From: Drosophila miranda
Lineage: Eukaryota > Arthropoda > Insecta > Diptera > Drosophilidae
Direction: 5' to 3'
Length of the DNA stretch: 64,000 nt
NCBI RefSeq assembly: GCF_003369915.1
Contig: NC_046673.1
Span: forward strand, 6,742,001-6,806,000
Positions 1 through 9,784 of the stretch are shown here, piece after piece. The notes under the pieces were generated by a model that did no database searches, had not been told where the DNA came from, and saw only the letters and a list, made by a program, of their open reading frames with translations. The translations under genes and the position numbers were made by a program. The first letter of the stretch is position 1; the number at the start of each line of letters is the position of its first letter.

Positions 1-990
1 CCTTTTCGCTCATTCACTTTCAAACAATTTCTATTTGGCGCACACCACTTGCATCCAATCGATAGTATTGATGGTCGAATTGCTTTCTTCGAAACGGTTA
101 TTGGCTCTTTTTGCGCTCTCATTAAATCAGTTAAGGTTCTCTTTTTCGCTCTATTTGAATCGAGTATGAATCGGTAGCAACCGGTCCCAACCATTGAAAA
201 TTCAAATTCAAGAGCTGAAGCTGCTTTAAAATGAACCAGTCTTGTGGGAAAATGATTCGTCAATCGGATTAAAGTTTCTGGGCAAGGCTGAGGGTTCTAG
301 TTAGCTAGTAACATTACCCGAAATATCAAAAACGAGAAATATTTATGAGGGACCTATCGATAAGTCCACGTTCCGCCATTTTGACGCGTCCATCGCTACT
401 GCGCAGCTGCAGCGCCGACTGCAGGCTGCTTTTCCTATAAAAAGGCCGACAAGAGCTGTTTTCTCATACATATATGTATGTATGTATATATTTTTTCCTA
501 ATACTGGCACTGTTTCTATTGACTAAACTGAATCTTCTTCAGATGTCTTTCAATTAAAAATTTATTAAATTTACATGGGAAAAAAAAACATTAATTGCGA
601 ATGGCATGTTTTTTCGATGAAAAAAAAAAATGTTCTACCGATTTTTCGTTCAACATATTTTCACAAAAAGTTTCGGAGGTGCTGCGGAGGAGTTGCCTCC
701 GTCGCAGATACGGTCGTGGCGGACGTCTATAATCAGGAGGTCTTTGTTTTTATATTGAGAAAATGCATGTGTAATCCTTAAGCTAGAAAGTTGTACATTG
801 CGAATCTCGTGGATGAAACAAACGGTTTATTCTTCTGCGTACATATTCATAATTTGTTTGTTTTTCCTGATTTCTGGAGGATTCGACTCATTCAACTTTA
901 ACAGTTGAGGCACGTCCACCGCGCCTTCATATAGATTTTAAAAAATGTATTTACGTTTTTTTTTTACTTTAACTTATTCAACTTTGACAG
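1..990 (+). promoter_or_regulatory. Upstream and promoter region of RCC1-fragment block A1
   Basis: No convincing coding sequence is present. A DRE (TATCGATA) lies at 355-362 and a TATA-like TATAAAAA at 436-443, so transcription could start near 465-475. About 230-370 resembles the sequence upstream of Gapvd1 (near 5160-5290), pointing to an old dispersed repeat. A short open frame at 575-781 is kept in the copies but matches nothing I recognise. The 661-745 segment contains a GC-rich imperfect inverted repeat. Copies: 8503-8943 (3' part), 19569-20558, 28074-28514, and on the minus strand 55294-56280 and from 63661. Confidence 0.55.
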
Positions 991-1498
991 CTCTTTGAGT
1001 TTGGTGGGGCAGCATTTCTGGTCAAAAGACCAGTCCAACGCCTTCCTCTTCGAGGAGGACGTGCGGCAGCTGGCCGTCGGCTGGACCCACAATGCGGCGC
1101 TGCTCCGCAACAACGAGATCCTCATGTGGGGCCGCAAGTGCTACGGACAGCTGGGCACGGGCTCGATCAGCGAGCAGCAGGCGGTGCCCCAGCCACTGAG
1201 CCTCCGACTGCCCGACGGCCAGACGCCTGCTCGCGTGCACATGGGGGCAGAGCACGGCCTGCTGCGGACTACAGCCGGCGAGATCTACACCTGGGGCTGG
1301 AACGAGCACGGAAACTGTGGCAACAACAGTACAGAGAATGTGTAAGAATCTCCCTTCTGCCAGTGGATTGGCTTTAAATTCAATTTTCGATCAATTTCCA
1401 GATGCAGCCCTACACTCGTGGAAATCCCGGGACGCGTGAAGTTGGCCGGAGGTGGCTCGGGCTTCTGTTACGCCATTTCCGAGTCGTCTGTTAATTAA
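991..1498 (+). pseudogene. RCC1-repeat gene, 3' fragment (SERGEF/DelGEF-like), copy A1
   Basis: Two exons (991-1341 and 1402-1498) join through GT..AG to encode about 149 residues ending at TAA. They hold two to three blades of an RCC1 beta-propeller. Typical blade signatures are visible: GWTHNAALL, MWGRKCYGQLG, EHGLL and YTWGWNEHGNCG. The last resembles the final blades of SERGEF/DelGEF, a secretion-linked RCC1 protein. Whole family members have about seven blades, and no upstream blade is found in the preceding 990 bases, so this is a 3' fragment. An acceptor (TTTGACAG) precedes the first exon, which could therefore be spliced onto another leader. AATAAA follows at 1505-1510. The family is clear; the orthologue name is tentative. 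Confidence 0.75.
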
Positions 1499-1831
1499 TT
1501 TTATAATAAATGTTAAAAATGCTTAAAAATACTAAACGGAATATCGAAATTAAGGTATTTGATGTCGGATCATGAGCAAAATTGTACGAATAATCAAACC
1601 CAAGCAGTTGGCGCTCTTTCTTCCATCGATAGTTGAAGAAACATCGATGTATCGATAGTAACAATGAAGTTTTTCAACCTTCAGCAGCTTTACTTGAACT
1701 CCGCGGAATTTTCGTTGCAAATACTATTTGCCATTTTTACAGTGAAAATAAAGTGCTTTGTTTTTCAAAAACATAATCTTTTCCACAGAAAAAAGAAGGT
1801 AAATATGGTAAATGGTAGATTTTTATATATT
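1499..1831 (+). promoter_or_regulatory. DRE cluster between RCC1 fragment and antisense small gene
   Basis: Three ATCGAT cores sit within 35 bases (1625-1658), two followed by AG, a dense DREF-type site. An open frame of 66 codons begins just downstream at 1664 and overlaps the antisense gene end. A donor-like AAG/GTAAAT lies near 1799, so this could start a plus-strand transcript, possibly a noncoding 5' exon. AATAAA motifs for the RCC1 fragment (1505) and on the minus strand for the small gene lie in the same interval. The cluster is kept in all eight module copies (near 9577, 12626, 21192, 29148, 32218, 54627 and 63018). Confidence 0.5.
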
Positions 1832-2149
1832 TTATTCGAAATGTGCGGCTTGCCAGGCAATTAGTGGATGAATTTGAGGGCGCTTATGGTTTTTGAAGCC
1901 AACAAGTGCAAATGGCGATGGAGAATCATCAAAGTGCAATGAAATATTCGAAATATTTGCGGCACCGGCCTCTACACACTCGTGTTCCATGATAGATGCC
2001 TCAGAGCAGAGAACTATCTCCCTTAAATAATTGGCAGCACTGAAAAAGTCGCCCAAAGTGAGACATCGCTTCTTCTGCGCAAAATGCAATGGATTGGATT
2101 GATATTTCTTCGATCCGCAGAAGTCGCACTTTAAGACTTCTGTGGCCAT
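1832..2149 (-). CDS. Small antisense gene of unknown function, copy A1
   Basis: A single-exon frame of 105 residues. Near its start it has a CDFC (C-x-x-C) pair, which might be half of a zinc knuckle. The rest is mixed, with no membrane segment. The stop codon sits inside AATAAA, giving an overlapping poly(A) signal on the minus strand, which supports a real transcript. Its 5' end faces the Q/H-rich gene across about 370 bases, so the two probably share a bidirectional promoter. I do not recognise the family. Copies A and B keep the frame; in C and inverted copies the first Cys codon is a stop. Confidence 0.55.
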   Translation of the reverse strand: MATEVLKCDFCGSKKYQSNPLHFAQKKRCLTLGDFFSAANYLREIVLCSEASIMEHECVEAGAANISNISLHFDDSPSPFALVGFKNHKRPQIHPLIAWQAAHFE

Positions 2150-2521
2150 GTGTATGCCGGCATTTTTCGTTCACCAATACACAAAAAGATTAACCAGTGC
2201 TGCCAATAGTTCATCCACTGATACACACACGCACACACAGCACTCAAGCCTCCTCGACCTCTGACTGGGCAGCACTGTCGTGGTAGGCGTCTGTGTCGGG
2301 CAGTAATTCCGAGAAACTTCAGCGTGTATTAGTAGACAACTCCGCATAAATAAAATAAATTTCCCATAAATCAATTTTTTTTGTGCAACCGATCGCCATA
2401 AACAAACGAACACACGACTGGGATCCGATTGCTTCCATTTCGCTCGAAGCAGTGAAGGTTCTCGTTCAGCGGTGTTTCTTTCCAATCAATAAACATTTTT
2501 ATTTCTTTCTCGCACAAAAAG
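2150..2521. promoter_or_regulatory. Shared bidirectional promoter, antisense small gene / Q-H-rich gene
   Basis: The two start codons diverge across this gap. It holds GCAGCACTG-type elements at both ends of an ACACAC run, like Drosophila core-promoter Motif 7 (CANCNCTRN), in keeping with a TATA-less housekeeping promoter. No TATA box is placed correctly for either side. Equivalent gaps: 10103-10470, 13152-13519, 21718-22089, 29674-30041, 32744-33111, 53767-54134 and 62161-62528. Confidence 0.5.
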
Positions 2522-3444
2522 ATGTCGGAGAATAGCTTCAACTCAAAGTATTTGGACGATGACGATGAGGACGATGCGATTGCTGCCTCTGAGGGTGTGT
2601 ACCAATGAATCCTCTAAACTAAATATAATCCACGCGTTTGTCTCGCGCTTTAGGCAAAGTTTCGAGCCAGGTGGCCAAGCGCATCTGGCAGCCAACCATC
2701 GATGATACTACCCCTGGGGTCTGGGAGCGGCCCGCTCTAGCGGTGAGCGGGACCGCCTCGGACTTTATACACGAAGTGATGCGCTCTCTCTACGGCGACA
2801 ACAGCAAGGATCCGGAAAACGGCTCCGCCCAGTACTTCAAGGCGGCCGAGAATTATGCGCTGTTTGGCGCCAACTACATGGGCTTGGAGGAGGACAAGAA
2901 CAAAAAACCGCCGCCGGGCTTCGACCAAAGCTCCAGTCAGATTGCGGCTGGATCGGCCGGAGTATCCGGCCAAAGCTACTCGGGGGTAAGTGGTGCTCTA
3001 GGCTTTCAATGAATTAGGAATCGATGATTCGTTGGCTAGAATATGCCCAATATGCCCTCCTTCTTAGCTGTTCTGAGGAAAACCCCAACTCTATCCGTAT
3101 TTCAGGGACCCTCTTCATCCGGAATGGGCGGCATGGCAATGTCACAGCAGCCGCAGCACAAGGCCGTGAATCAGCCAGGACCTGCAGCGCTGCTTCCACA
3201 GCAGCAGCAGCATCCGCGTCATCCTTCGCCAGCGACAGTGCCCAGGGTCATAGCCGAGGCAGCAGCTCTGGCTGGAGCTGGGGCTGGCATCGACATTGGC
3301 CTGCACGCCCATGGACATCTGCCCAGTGCCACGGAAATGGCCATCGGACACATTTACCAGGAGCTCATGGGCATGAATTTCAATCAGGCCAATATACAGC
3401 AGCAGCAGCAGCAACACCACCACCAGCAGCAGCAGCAGCACCAC

Positions 3445-3479
<35 letters not shown>

Positions 3480-3780
3480 CCACCAGCAGCAGCAGCAGGC
3501 GGCTCTGAAGCAGCAGCAGCAGGCGGCTCTGAAGCAGCAGGCGGCTCTGAAGCAGCAGGCGGCTCTGAAGCAGCAGGCGGCTCTCCTCTCCTACGGCCAA
3601 AAGGCCGTAACAGCAACTGGCATAGTCCCTGACCCACGCGACGTATGTTCTCAAAGCGGTGTTTCTTGCGTATCGTGCCCGTTTGCGTCGCCAGGTCCAC
3701 TTCTGGGACAACTAGAGTACGGCCAGGACATTACACTCCACACCCACAGATTAGATGACATGGAGCGATCGAGTATTTGA
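2522..3780 (+). CDS. Glutamine/histidine-rich protein, copy A1
   Basis: Exons 2522-2594, 2654-2985 and 3106-3780 join in frame to give about 359 residues. The start ATG follows ACAAAAAG and opens MSENSFNSKYLDDDDEDD, an acidic N-terminus. Exon 2 encodes a compact region with IWQPTIDDTTPGVWE and KKPPPGFDQ. Exon 3 starts with a Gly/Met/Ser stretch, then Gln- and His-rich runs and repeats of AALKQQ, and ends in a tail that looks acquired (VCSQSGVSCVSCPF). It looks like an intrinsically disordered regulatory protein, but I do not recognise it. Relative to copy B1, exon 2 lacks 60 bases in frame after the WE codons. The tail probably comes from sequence joined beyond the Q tract. Confidence 0.7.
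3398..3590 (+). repeat. CAG/CAC microsatellite and AALKQQ minisatellite
   Basis: Runs of CAG (Gln) broken by CAC (His) are followed by GCGGCTCTGAAGCAGCAG units, with one unit extended by two more CAG. All eight module copies differ in run lengths and unit number, and this explains most of the length difference among the encoded proteins. The inverted copy at 52.6-52.9 kb is the most expanded. Confidence 0.9.
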
Positions 3781-3923
3781 ACTAGTTTTAAAATATTTTG
3801 TTTGTTTGTTTTGTCGAGTTTGTTGTCGTCTCCTCTGGGCTGATGACCGACAGCATACCAAGGCGTACTCTTAAACAGTCTTCAAAGTTATTTAGTTCTA
3901 CGACACACACATTGCGGTCCGCC

Positions 3924-4572
3924 TCAGCAGATGGATCCCTGTGCCTGTGCCCAGAATGTCGCGGCTCCGCGCGTACTGGAGTCCGATTCCACACGAGGGC
4001 GAGGCATGAGTTCAATATCTTCTTGTTGCTGCAGAGCGCCTCCCGGCTGCTGGGTTTTTGCAATGATTAAAATGACCTTCATTCCCTGATGACAGACAGT
4101 CACTGGAAAACGTTTCTCCAGCATCACTGCCGTGGTCTGTTGTACCTCAACCGTCGACATCTTCTGTTGAAGTGTTCTCCGCTTCTGAATTTTAGTGTAT
4201 AGTTTCTGAAGGGCTGGGCTGGACTGGAACACCTATATCATGTTAGGCCTTGTCAGCCGATCCGTGCCAACGTCTTTGAAATCGTTGAGCGGTGAGAGCG
4301 GTGCTGTGTGGCAGATCCGATTCGGACAGCCCCCCCACATCCACACCACCCACATCATGCTGTGTGGAGTGCCCTGAGGCCTGCGTTTCATTGACAAGAA
4401 GCGACCAGAGTGTGGGACACGCCCGCAGATTCTGCAAGTGAAGATCAACTACAAAGGATTACTTACTTTGTCATTGCCATGAGAGGCGGAGGGAACAGCC
4501 ACCGTTGTGTTGATGTGATGTTCCACCAGTTCCACGGGTTGTTTTATGGGCAGCGAGCCCAAGCAGATTGTG
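3924..4572 (-). pseudogene. Convergent gene fragment of unknown identity, copy A1
   Basis: On the minus strand an exon (about 4572-4467) ending HGNDK at a GTAAGT donor is followed by a CTTGCAG acceptor and a second exon (4431 to 3924) beginning NLRACPTLWSLLVNE. The downstream frame includes KIQKRRTLQQKMSTVEVQQ and VCHQGMKVILIIAKTQQ. In this copy the frame is interrupted twice within exon 2. The fragment lies tail to tail with the Q/H-rich gene, 143 bases apart. No 5' end or domain is recognisable. The least broken version is the inverted copy at 60.2-60.8 kb. Confidence 0.5.
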
Positions 4573-5130
4573 CGCTACAAGCGAGGATACCCTTTGGATA
4601 AAAAACACAGCCGCAACTGTGGCGGATCAGCTGAAATCGCTGCCAAACTGCAGCCAATGCGGTGGGATTCGTCAATTCGAGTATGTGGGAACGGGAGTTT
4701 AAAGTGTGACGGTGGTACTGTCCACCCGAAGTCGCTCCAGTCGTTTTCCGTACGAGTCCACGTTAAAAAAAAAAATAAAAACTGTTTTTTTTTTTATAAT
4801 AAATTCTTCTTAATTCAAACGTAAGAAAATGCCGCCTTATTTCGTTTATTTTCAGTGTACGCTCAGCCCATATGTGCATGCATAAGTGAGCGAGTAGGTA
4901 CGAACAAAGTAGAAAACAAAACGTAAAAAGTACAAGAAATTTAAAATTTGTTTGTCGATTACTTTTTTAAAAATTTTTTCGATTTCAGCAGAGAAAATCA
5001 GCTATTTTGTTTCCTTTTATCGATTTCAGCTGAGAAAATCAGAAATATAGCAAAATACCACTGGCGATAAATCCGATAGCAACTGCCTAGCATAATCAAC
5101 TAGGGTGACCGGTTTACCATTTTCAACGGT
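4573..5130. other. AT-rich intergenic stretch with a repeated CAGCTGAGAAAATCAG motif
   Basis: No gene seen. After A- and T-runs, the motif CGATTTCAGC(A/T)GAGAAAATCAG occurs twice (near 4979-5002 and 5020-5043) in direct orientation. The same motif reappears inverted near 51506-51535 upstream of Kap3, so it belongs to a dispersed family. A short frame on the plus strand (about 4546-4824) covers the far side of the convergent fragment. Confidence 0.55.
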
Positions 5131-5400
5131 ATATAAAAATCCAATAAAAGCAAGTATTTAGAATAGGCCAGTTAAGTAGAAAATTGATTCATCAATCGTT
5201 TAAAACTATGTGGGCATGGCTAAATGTTCTATATAGCTAGTAATATTCCACGGAATTTTAAAAACGAGGAATATGTAAAATAGAACATGAATTCGTCAGT
5301 ACATTTACGGTATATTTTTCAAATGAGACGGTATATTTTGGTATATTTCTGAGGGTCGGACGGTATATTTTATCGAAAAGTCCGCGGTCACACCGTACTC
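5131..5400 (+). promoter_or_regulatory. Duplicated Gapvd1 promoter, copy A1
   Basis: Four GGTATATTT elements (Motif 6 type) lie at 5309-5319, 5330-5339, 5340-5348 and 5362-5370, followed by GGTCACAC (Motif 1, the M1BP site) at 5386-5393. This is a standard TATA-less housekeeping layout. The same set stands before the intact Gapvd1 at 35863-35947, so this truncated copy carries an apparently whole promoter. Confidence 0.7.
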
Positions 5401-8400
5401 AACTCTAATTGCGTGCATAGCAAAAAAGAAAACATTAATTGTTTGTGTTTTTATTCGCTTGAGCCAACGGGTGTGTTAGTTCTCGCTGATTAAAGTTAAA
5501 CAACAATTAAAGTTAAAAGTGGAAAAGCAGTCAGATATCCAATTTCTAGCGAAAGTAAGTTGTTGTGCGCCCTCTCCGCGTTTTCTCCATTCCCCTCTGT
5601 TTCTGTTTTCTAGACCGAGCAACATGTTGCCAGACAAACCAAATTATGAGGCGAGAAAATGGACGTAATCATTTAAACAAAAGGCGTGCGTGTGGAATTC
5701 GCAATCCCAGGCATCAATACCCAACCAATTCGCAAACTGGCGGCTACCCGCTAGTCTGCCGCCCTCCCCACGCAAACACGCGCCCGCTCCCGCAGGCGCA
5801 CAGACAGAACAAGCAGACGACAGACACCAGCCCCTGCACGAAACGTAAGTCCTGCAGCAGAAGGAGCAGCAGCTGAGGAAGTCCGCGCATTCCATGGTGG
5901 ATCCTCACCCCTGGGGAAGCATCAAGGCCAATTTCCAGTCTCTTTCCATTCCGCTGGTACATGTATTATTTATTTTCTGTGCATGGCACACAAAATACTT
6001 AAACTATTAATGCACATACACACACACCACGCACACAGCAGCAGTCCACCCCCCATTTCTGCTTTGGCGACACATTGAGACGCCTCCCCCATCCTCCGCC
6101 CACCTCTGCTGCTGCTGCTGTGGGGCTTGTGCAATGTGAGAGAGGCCTCCCAACAAATTAAGTTTGTTTCACTTTAATGTGGGTTTGCTTGCCATTGTTC
6201 CAATGGCGGACTGCTGGCTGCATCTGCCTCCCTGCTGGAGCATCATAGGGGGAAGCATTTTAGTATTGTCGTAGCATATACTCTTATAGAACCTCAGTCA
6301 GCAGTCACTAACCGAACCGCACACTAATCGTATCGGGTATGGCAGCGTATGACCCATTGTTTATCTAAAACGCCTCTTAAGACTTTCGCCCAGTTATCGA
6401 TAAGATAAAAGGCAATTCCGAATTGAATCCAACTTTGAGCAAAAGCAAATTTGAGTAATTTCAGAAAAGTACATGAAAGACACTGGGGACAGCTCTCCTG
6501 GTCGCCAAGGACGCGTGCATCTTGACCTTGGTCCCAGCCGAGTGGTGGGTGCAGTGGTTCGTTTTATCATGGGTGCTTTTGCTCCATAAGCCCTAGGAAA
6601 GAAAGTAAACAGATCATGATCGATCCATAGACCATGAGCTGGCTGGCACACCCCCATCGTCATTCACGAGGAACAAATAGTGGCCGTAATTGACGCGCAA
6701 ATATTGTGACTCCACCAGGCAGTGAAACAAGGCCACGCACGATCATCTTCTCTTTTTTTTCCGTTGTTTATCCTCTGTGCACGGGCAGGGCAGGCCAGTC
6801 CCTCCATCTGCCCTTGATCAAGGCCTAATCTGTAATCTGTAACTGCCACTGACGTTTGGCAAACGTTTGGCATTGTTTATGTAACCACAAAATCTATATA
6901 TACTTAAACTATATACTCGTATAGGCATTACATATAAACACTTGTATACTCGTAGAGAGGCTTCATTTCTCTCCATTGATTAGCTGTTTAGATCTCTCTC
7001 TCACTGTGTTTCTGTCTCTCTTTGGCATCCAATTAGAGATGTGCGCGTGACTGCACGATCATTAGAGCAGAGCAGAGATGCTTACGATGCGTAATCGTAG
7101 GCTTTTTACGTATGTTCCAGCGCATATAACGGTCTAAGAAGGATTTTACTTTCGATCATTCATCCGTATGCGTGGTCCCGAAACTGAAAACCGAAACATA
7201 TGCCATGAGAAATGCCTGGCGTTCCACAAGTTGCAATGAACAATGAATAATGGAAACCAATTTAATATACGGAAATGCGCAATACGGGCGAGTTACGGAC
7301 CGGACACCGAACGACGTAGGGGAGGGGGTATGTGGGCAGAATGGAACTGAATTTGAGGATAAATTGTTGCAAATCGAATCAAAACTGAATATTCACTGAA
7401 AAAGTTCAGTAAAAATAATTGAATTTCCATCGAAATAAATTGATGAAGAGGTTCTTCAGCGAAATCGAATTGTCAATAAAAGTGAATGAAAATTGAATTG
7501 AAATTAAAGTTTAACAGAACATTTCAAGATAAAACTATGTTTACGTAAAGTTCCCCAAGTCGAGACGGTATTAAAGATTAAGCTTAACGTAGGCCGTAGA
7601 TGCAAAAGAGAGAGCGCCCAAAGGGCTTTGTTTCCAAAGCAGCAGGTCCTTGTTCCCTTTTCCCTGAGATTGCTACGACGCCAGCGAAGCTAACAAGCAA
7701 CCGCTTCCGCTTCCAAAGAAAGAAAAAAATAATAATTTACATGTCTTGTGCATGACGAGGGACATTTTGTACAAGATTTATTCTTCGACCATCGAAGCTT
7801 CTGACCAAAAGAAACAAATAAAACAATTTACATGTCGCGTGAAGCATCATATTGATGCTCGACTCGCCTGCCGACTACAGCTCTAGAGTATTTAAAATCT
7901 TCGGGCCAGAGACCCTTAGGAAGAGGGGAAAGGACCACGTCGGAAGACGTTTGATCTTGTGTGTTCCCTCGGCGTTTGCTTGCAGTCCTTCTCCGGGGTA
8001 GAAGGAGTCTTTAAAGGCGGCTTCTTAAAGGTCCTAGCCGAACCCCTTCTCTTTAGTTTCAATGCTGATTCCTAATCGAAACGAGTTTTTCAGAAGCTCT
8101 ATCTCCATTATGGAGCCCACTGCCGCGGGGAATCTGCTGGAGATCATGGACCTGGCGCGCACTCTCCGCCAGGAGCAACTCTTCATCCAGCAAGAGCAGA
8201 CGGCCTTTGGCCAGCTGACGGGGGCTCTAGAGACCAATGCAGGCACCATAACAAAGGTAAATATTAACCAACAAGATAAGGGATTTAATCTCCCGTAAAA
8301 TCTGCGCTCTGATCTGATATCTGGATCCCTGTTACAGTTAGCCTTTGTGTGTGCCCAGCAGAGACAGATACTGAACGAGCTGCTGGTGGCCAGGAACGAT

Positions 8401-8502
8401 CACGATCCTCTGTTGAGCTGCAGACGGGCGAGAGCCTACGACAGTGCCCAGTTTATGGATGCCAAGCAGGTGCTGCCGTATGAGCATGCCCTGGCCTACG
8501 AA
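5401..8502 (+). pseudogene. Gapvd1: Gapvd1 5' fragment (UTR exons and first coding exons), copy A1
   Basis: Compared with the intact gene at 36-44 kb, this copy keeps the leader exon ending 5554, a leader exon 5614-5844, a long intron, and a leader/coding exon from 8094 with ATG at 8110 and donor at 8257. It also has the start of the large exon at 8338. Homology stops at codon GAA near 8502, after about 104 codons in all, and runs into the RCC1 upstream region of block B1. The frame stays open across the join for 57 more codons, so a chimeric protein is possible. It lacks the RasGAP domain core and the VPS9 domain. The intron here has 50 bases (7479-7528) missing from the intact gene. Confidence 0.85.
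5845..8093 (+). other. Long leader intron of the Gapvd1 fragment, no gene seen
   Basis: About 2.2 kb without convincing coding sequence. It contains CA repeats near 6018, a CTCT-rich stretch near 7000-7020, and two similar AATTTACATGTC-led segments near 7736 and 7828. The last 250 bases include a short hairpin (CCTTCTCC / GGTAGAAGG). The 7736-8060 part may be the remnant of an old repeat, but I cannot name it. An alternative acceptor (CTCTTTAG) lies at 8054. Confidence 0.5.
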
Positions 8503-8943
8503 TTTACAAATTTATTAAATTTACATGGGGAAAAAAAACATGAATTGCGAATGGCATGTTTTTTCGATGAAAAAAAAAAAAAATGTTCTACCGATTTTTC
8601 GTTCAACATATTTTCACAAAAAGTTGCGGAGGTGCTGCGGAGGAGTTGCCTCCGTCGCAGATACGGTCGTGGCGGACGTCTATAATCAGGAGGTCTTTGT
8701 TTTTATATTGAGAAAATGCATGTGTAATCCTTAAGCTAGAAAGTTGTACATTGCGAATCTCGTGGATGAAACAAACGGTTTATTCTTCTGCGTACATATT
8801 CATAATTTGTTTGTTTTTCCTGATTTCTGGAGGATTCGACTCATTCAACTTTAACAGTTGAGGCACGTCCACCGCGCCTTCATATAGATTTTAAAAAATG
8901 TATTTACGTTTTTTTTTTACTTTAACTTATTCAACTTTGACAG

Positions 8944-9451
8944 CTCTTTGAGTTTGGTGGGGCAGCATTTCTGGTCAAAAGACCGGTCCAACGCCTTCCT
9001 CTTCGAGGAGGACGTGCGGCAGCTGGCCGTCGGCTGGACCCACAATGCGGCGCTGCTCCGCAACAACGAGATCCTCATGTGGGGCCGCAAGTGCTACGGA
9101 CAGCTGGGCACGGGCTCGATCAGCGAGCAGCAGGCGGTGCCCCAGCCACTGAGCCTCCGACTGCCCGACGGCCAGACGCCTGCTCGCGTTCACATGGGGG
9201 CAGAGCACGGCCTGCTGCGGACTACAGCCGGCGAGATCTACACCTGGGGCTGGAACGAGCACGGAAACTGTGGCAACAACAGTACAGAGAATGTGTAAGA
9301 ATCTCCCTTCTGCCAGTGGATTGGCTTTAAATTCAATTTTCGATCAATTTCCAGATGCAGCCCTACACTCGTGGAAATCCCGGGACGCGTGAAGTTGGCC
9401 GGAGCTGGCTCGGGCTTCTGTTACGCCATTTCCGAGTCGTCTGTTAATTAA
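8944..9451 (+). pseudogene. RCC1-repeat gene 3' fragment, copy B1
   Basis: Same two exons as A1 (8944-9294, 9355-9451), both open. Distinguishing changes: Gln to Arg after WSKD, and GGA GCT in place of GGA GGT near the C-terminus. The preceding 440 bases match the A1 upstream region only from its 3' part (about 8503 on). This copy has lost the DRE/TATA promoter and sits directly behind the truncated Gapvd1, whose promoter could drive it. Confidence 0.75.
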
Positions 9452-9784
9452 TTTTATAATAAATGTTAAAAATGCTTAAAAATACTAAACGGAATATCGA
9501 AATTAAGGTATTTGATGTCGGATCATGAGCAAAATTGTACGAATAATCAAACCCAAGCAGTTGGCGCTCTTTCTTCTATCGATAGTTGAAGAAACATCGA
9601 TGTATCGATAGTAACAATGAAGTTTTTCAACCTTCAGCAGCTTTACTTGAACTCCGCGGAATTTTCGTTGCAAATACTATTTGCCATTTTTACAGTGAAA
9701 ATAAAGTGCTTTGTTTTTCAAAAACTTAATCTTTTCCACAGAAAAAAGAAGGTAAATATGGTAAATGGTAGATTTTTATATATT

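Noticed and set aside
575-781. 68-codon frame upstream of the RCC1 fragment ([20 protein letters not shown])
   Set aside because: Looks partly protein-like, but it carries variable A runs and differs between copies; no match to RCC1 blades, so not called as a gene.
1664-1864. 66-codon frame MKFFNLQQLYLNSAEF after the DRE cluster as a protein gene
   Set aside because: Overlaps the antisense gene 3' end and contains a likely donor; kept only as a possible leader exon.
3398-3590. CRISPR-like spaced repeats
   Set aside because: Units are codon repeats (AALKQQ) inside an open frame with no unique spacers; the genome is eukaryotic.
3142-3711. Leu/Val-rich and Ala-rich frames opposite the Q tract
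   Set aside because: These are the other frames of the CAG/CTG repeat, not membrane proteins.
5872-5965. Frame starting [15 protein letters not shown] as an alternative Gapvd1 exon
   Set aside because: Lies beyond a good GTAAGT donor and lacks clear acceptor and donor of its own.
6394-6873. Two minus-strand frames of 89 and 69 codons in the Gapvd1 leader intron
   Set aside because: Kept only because the whole region is duplicated; no motif, no splice or poly(A) context.
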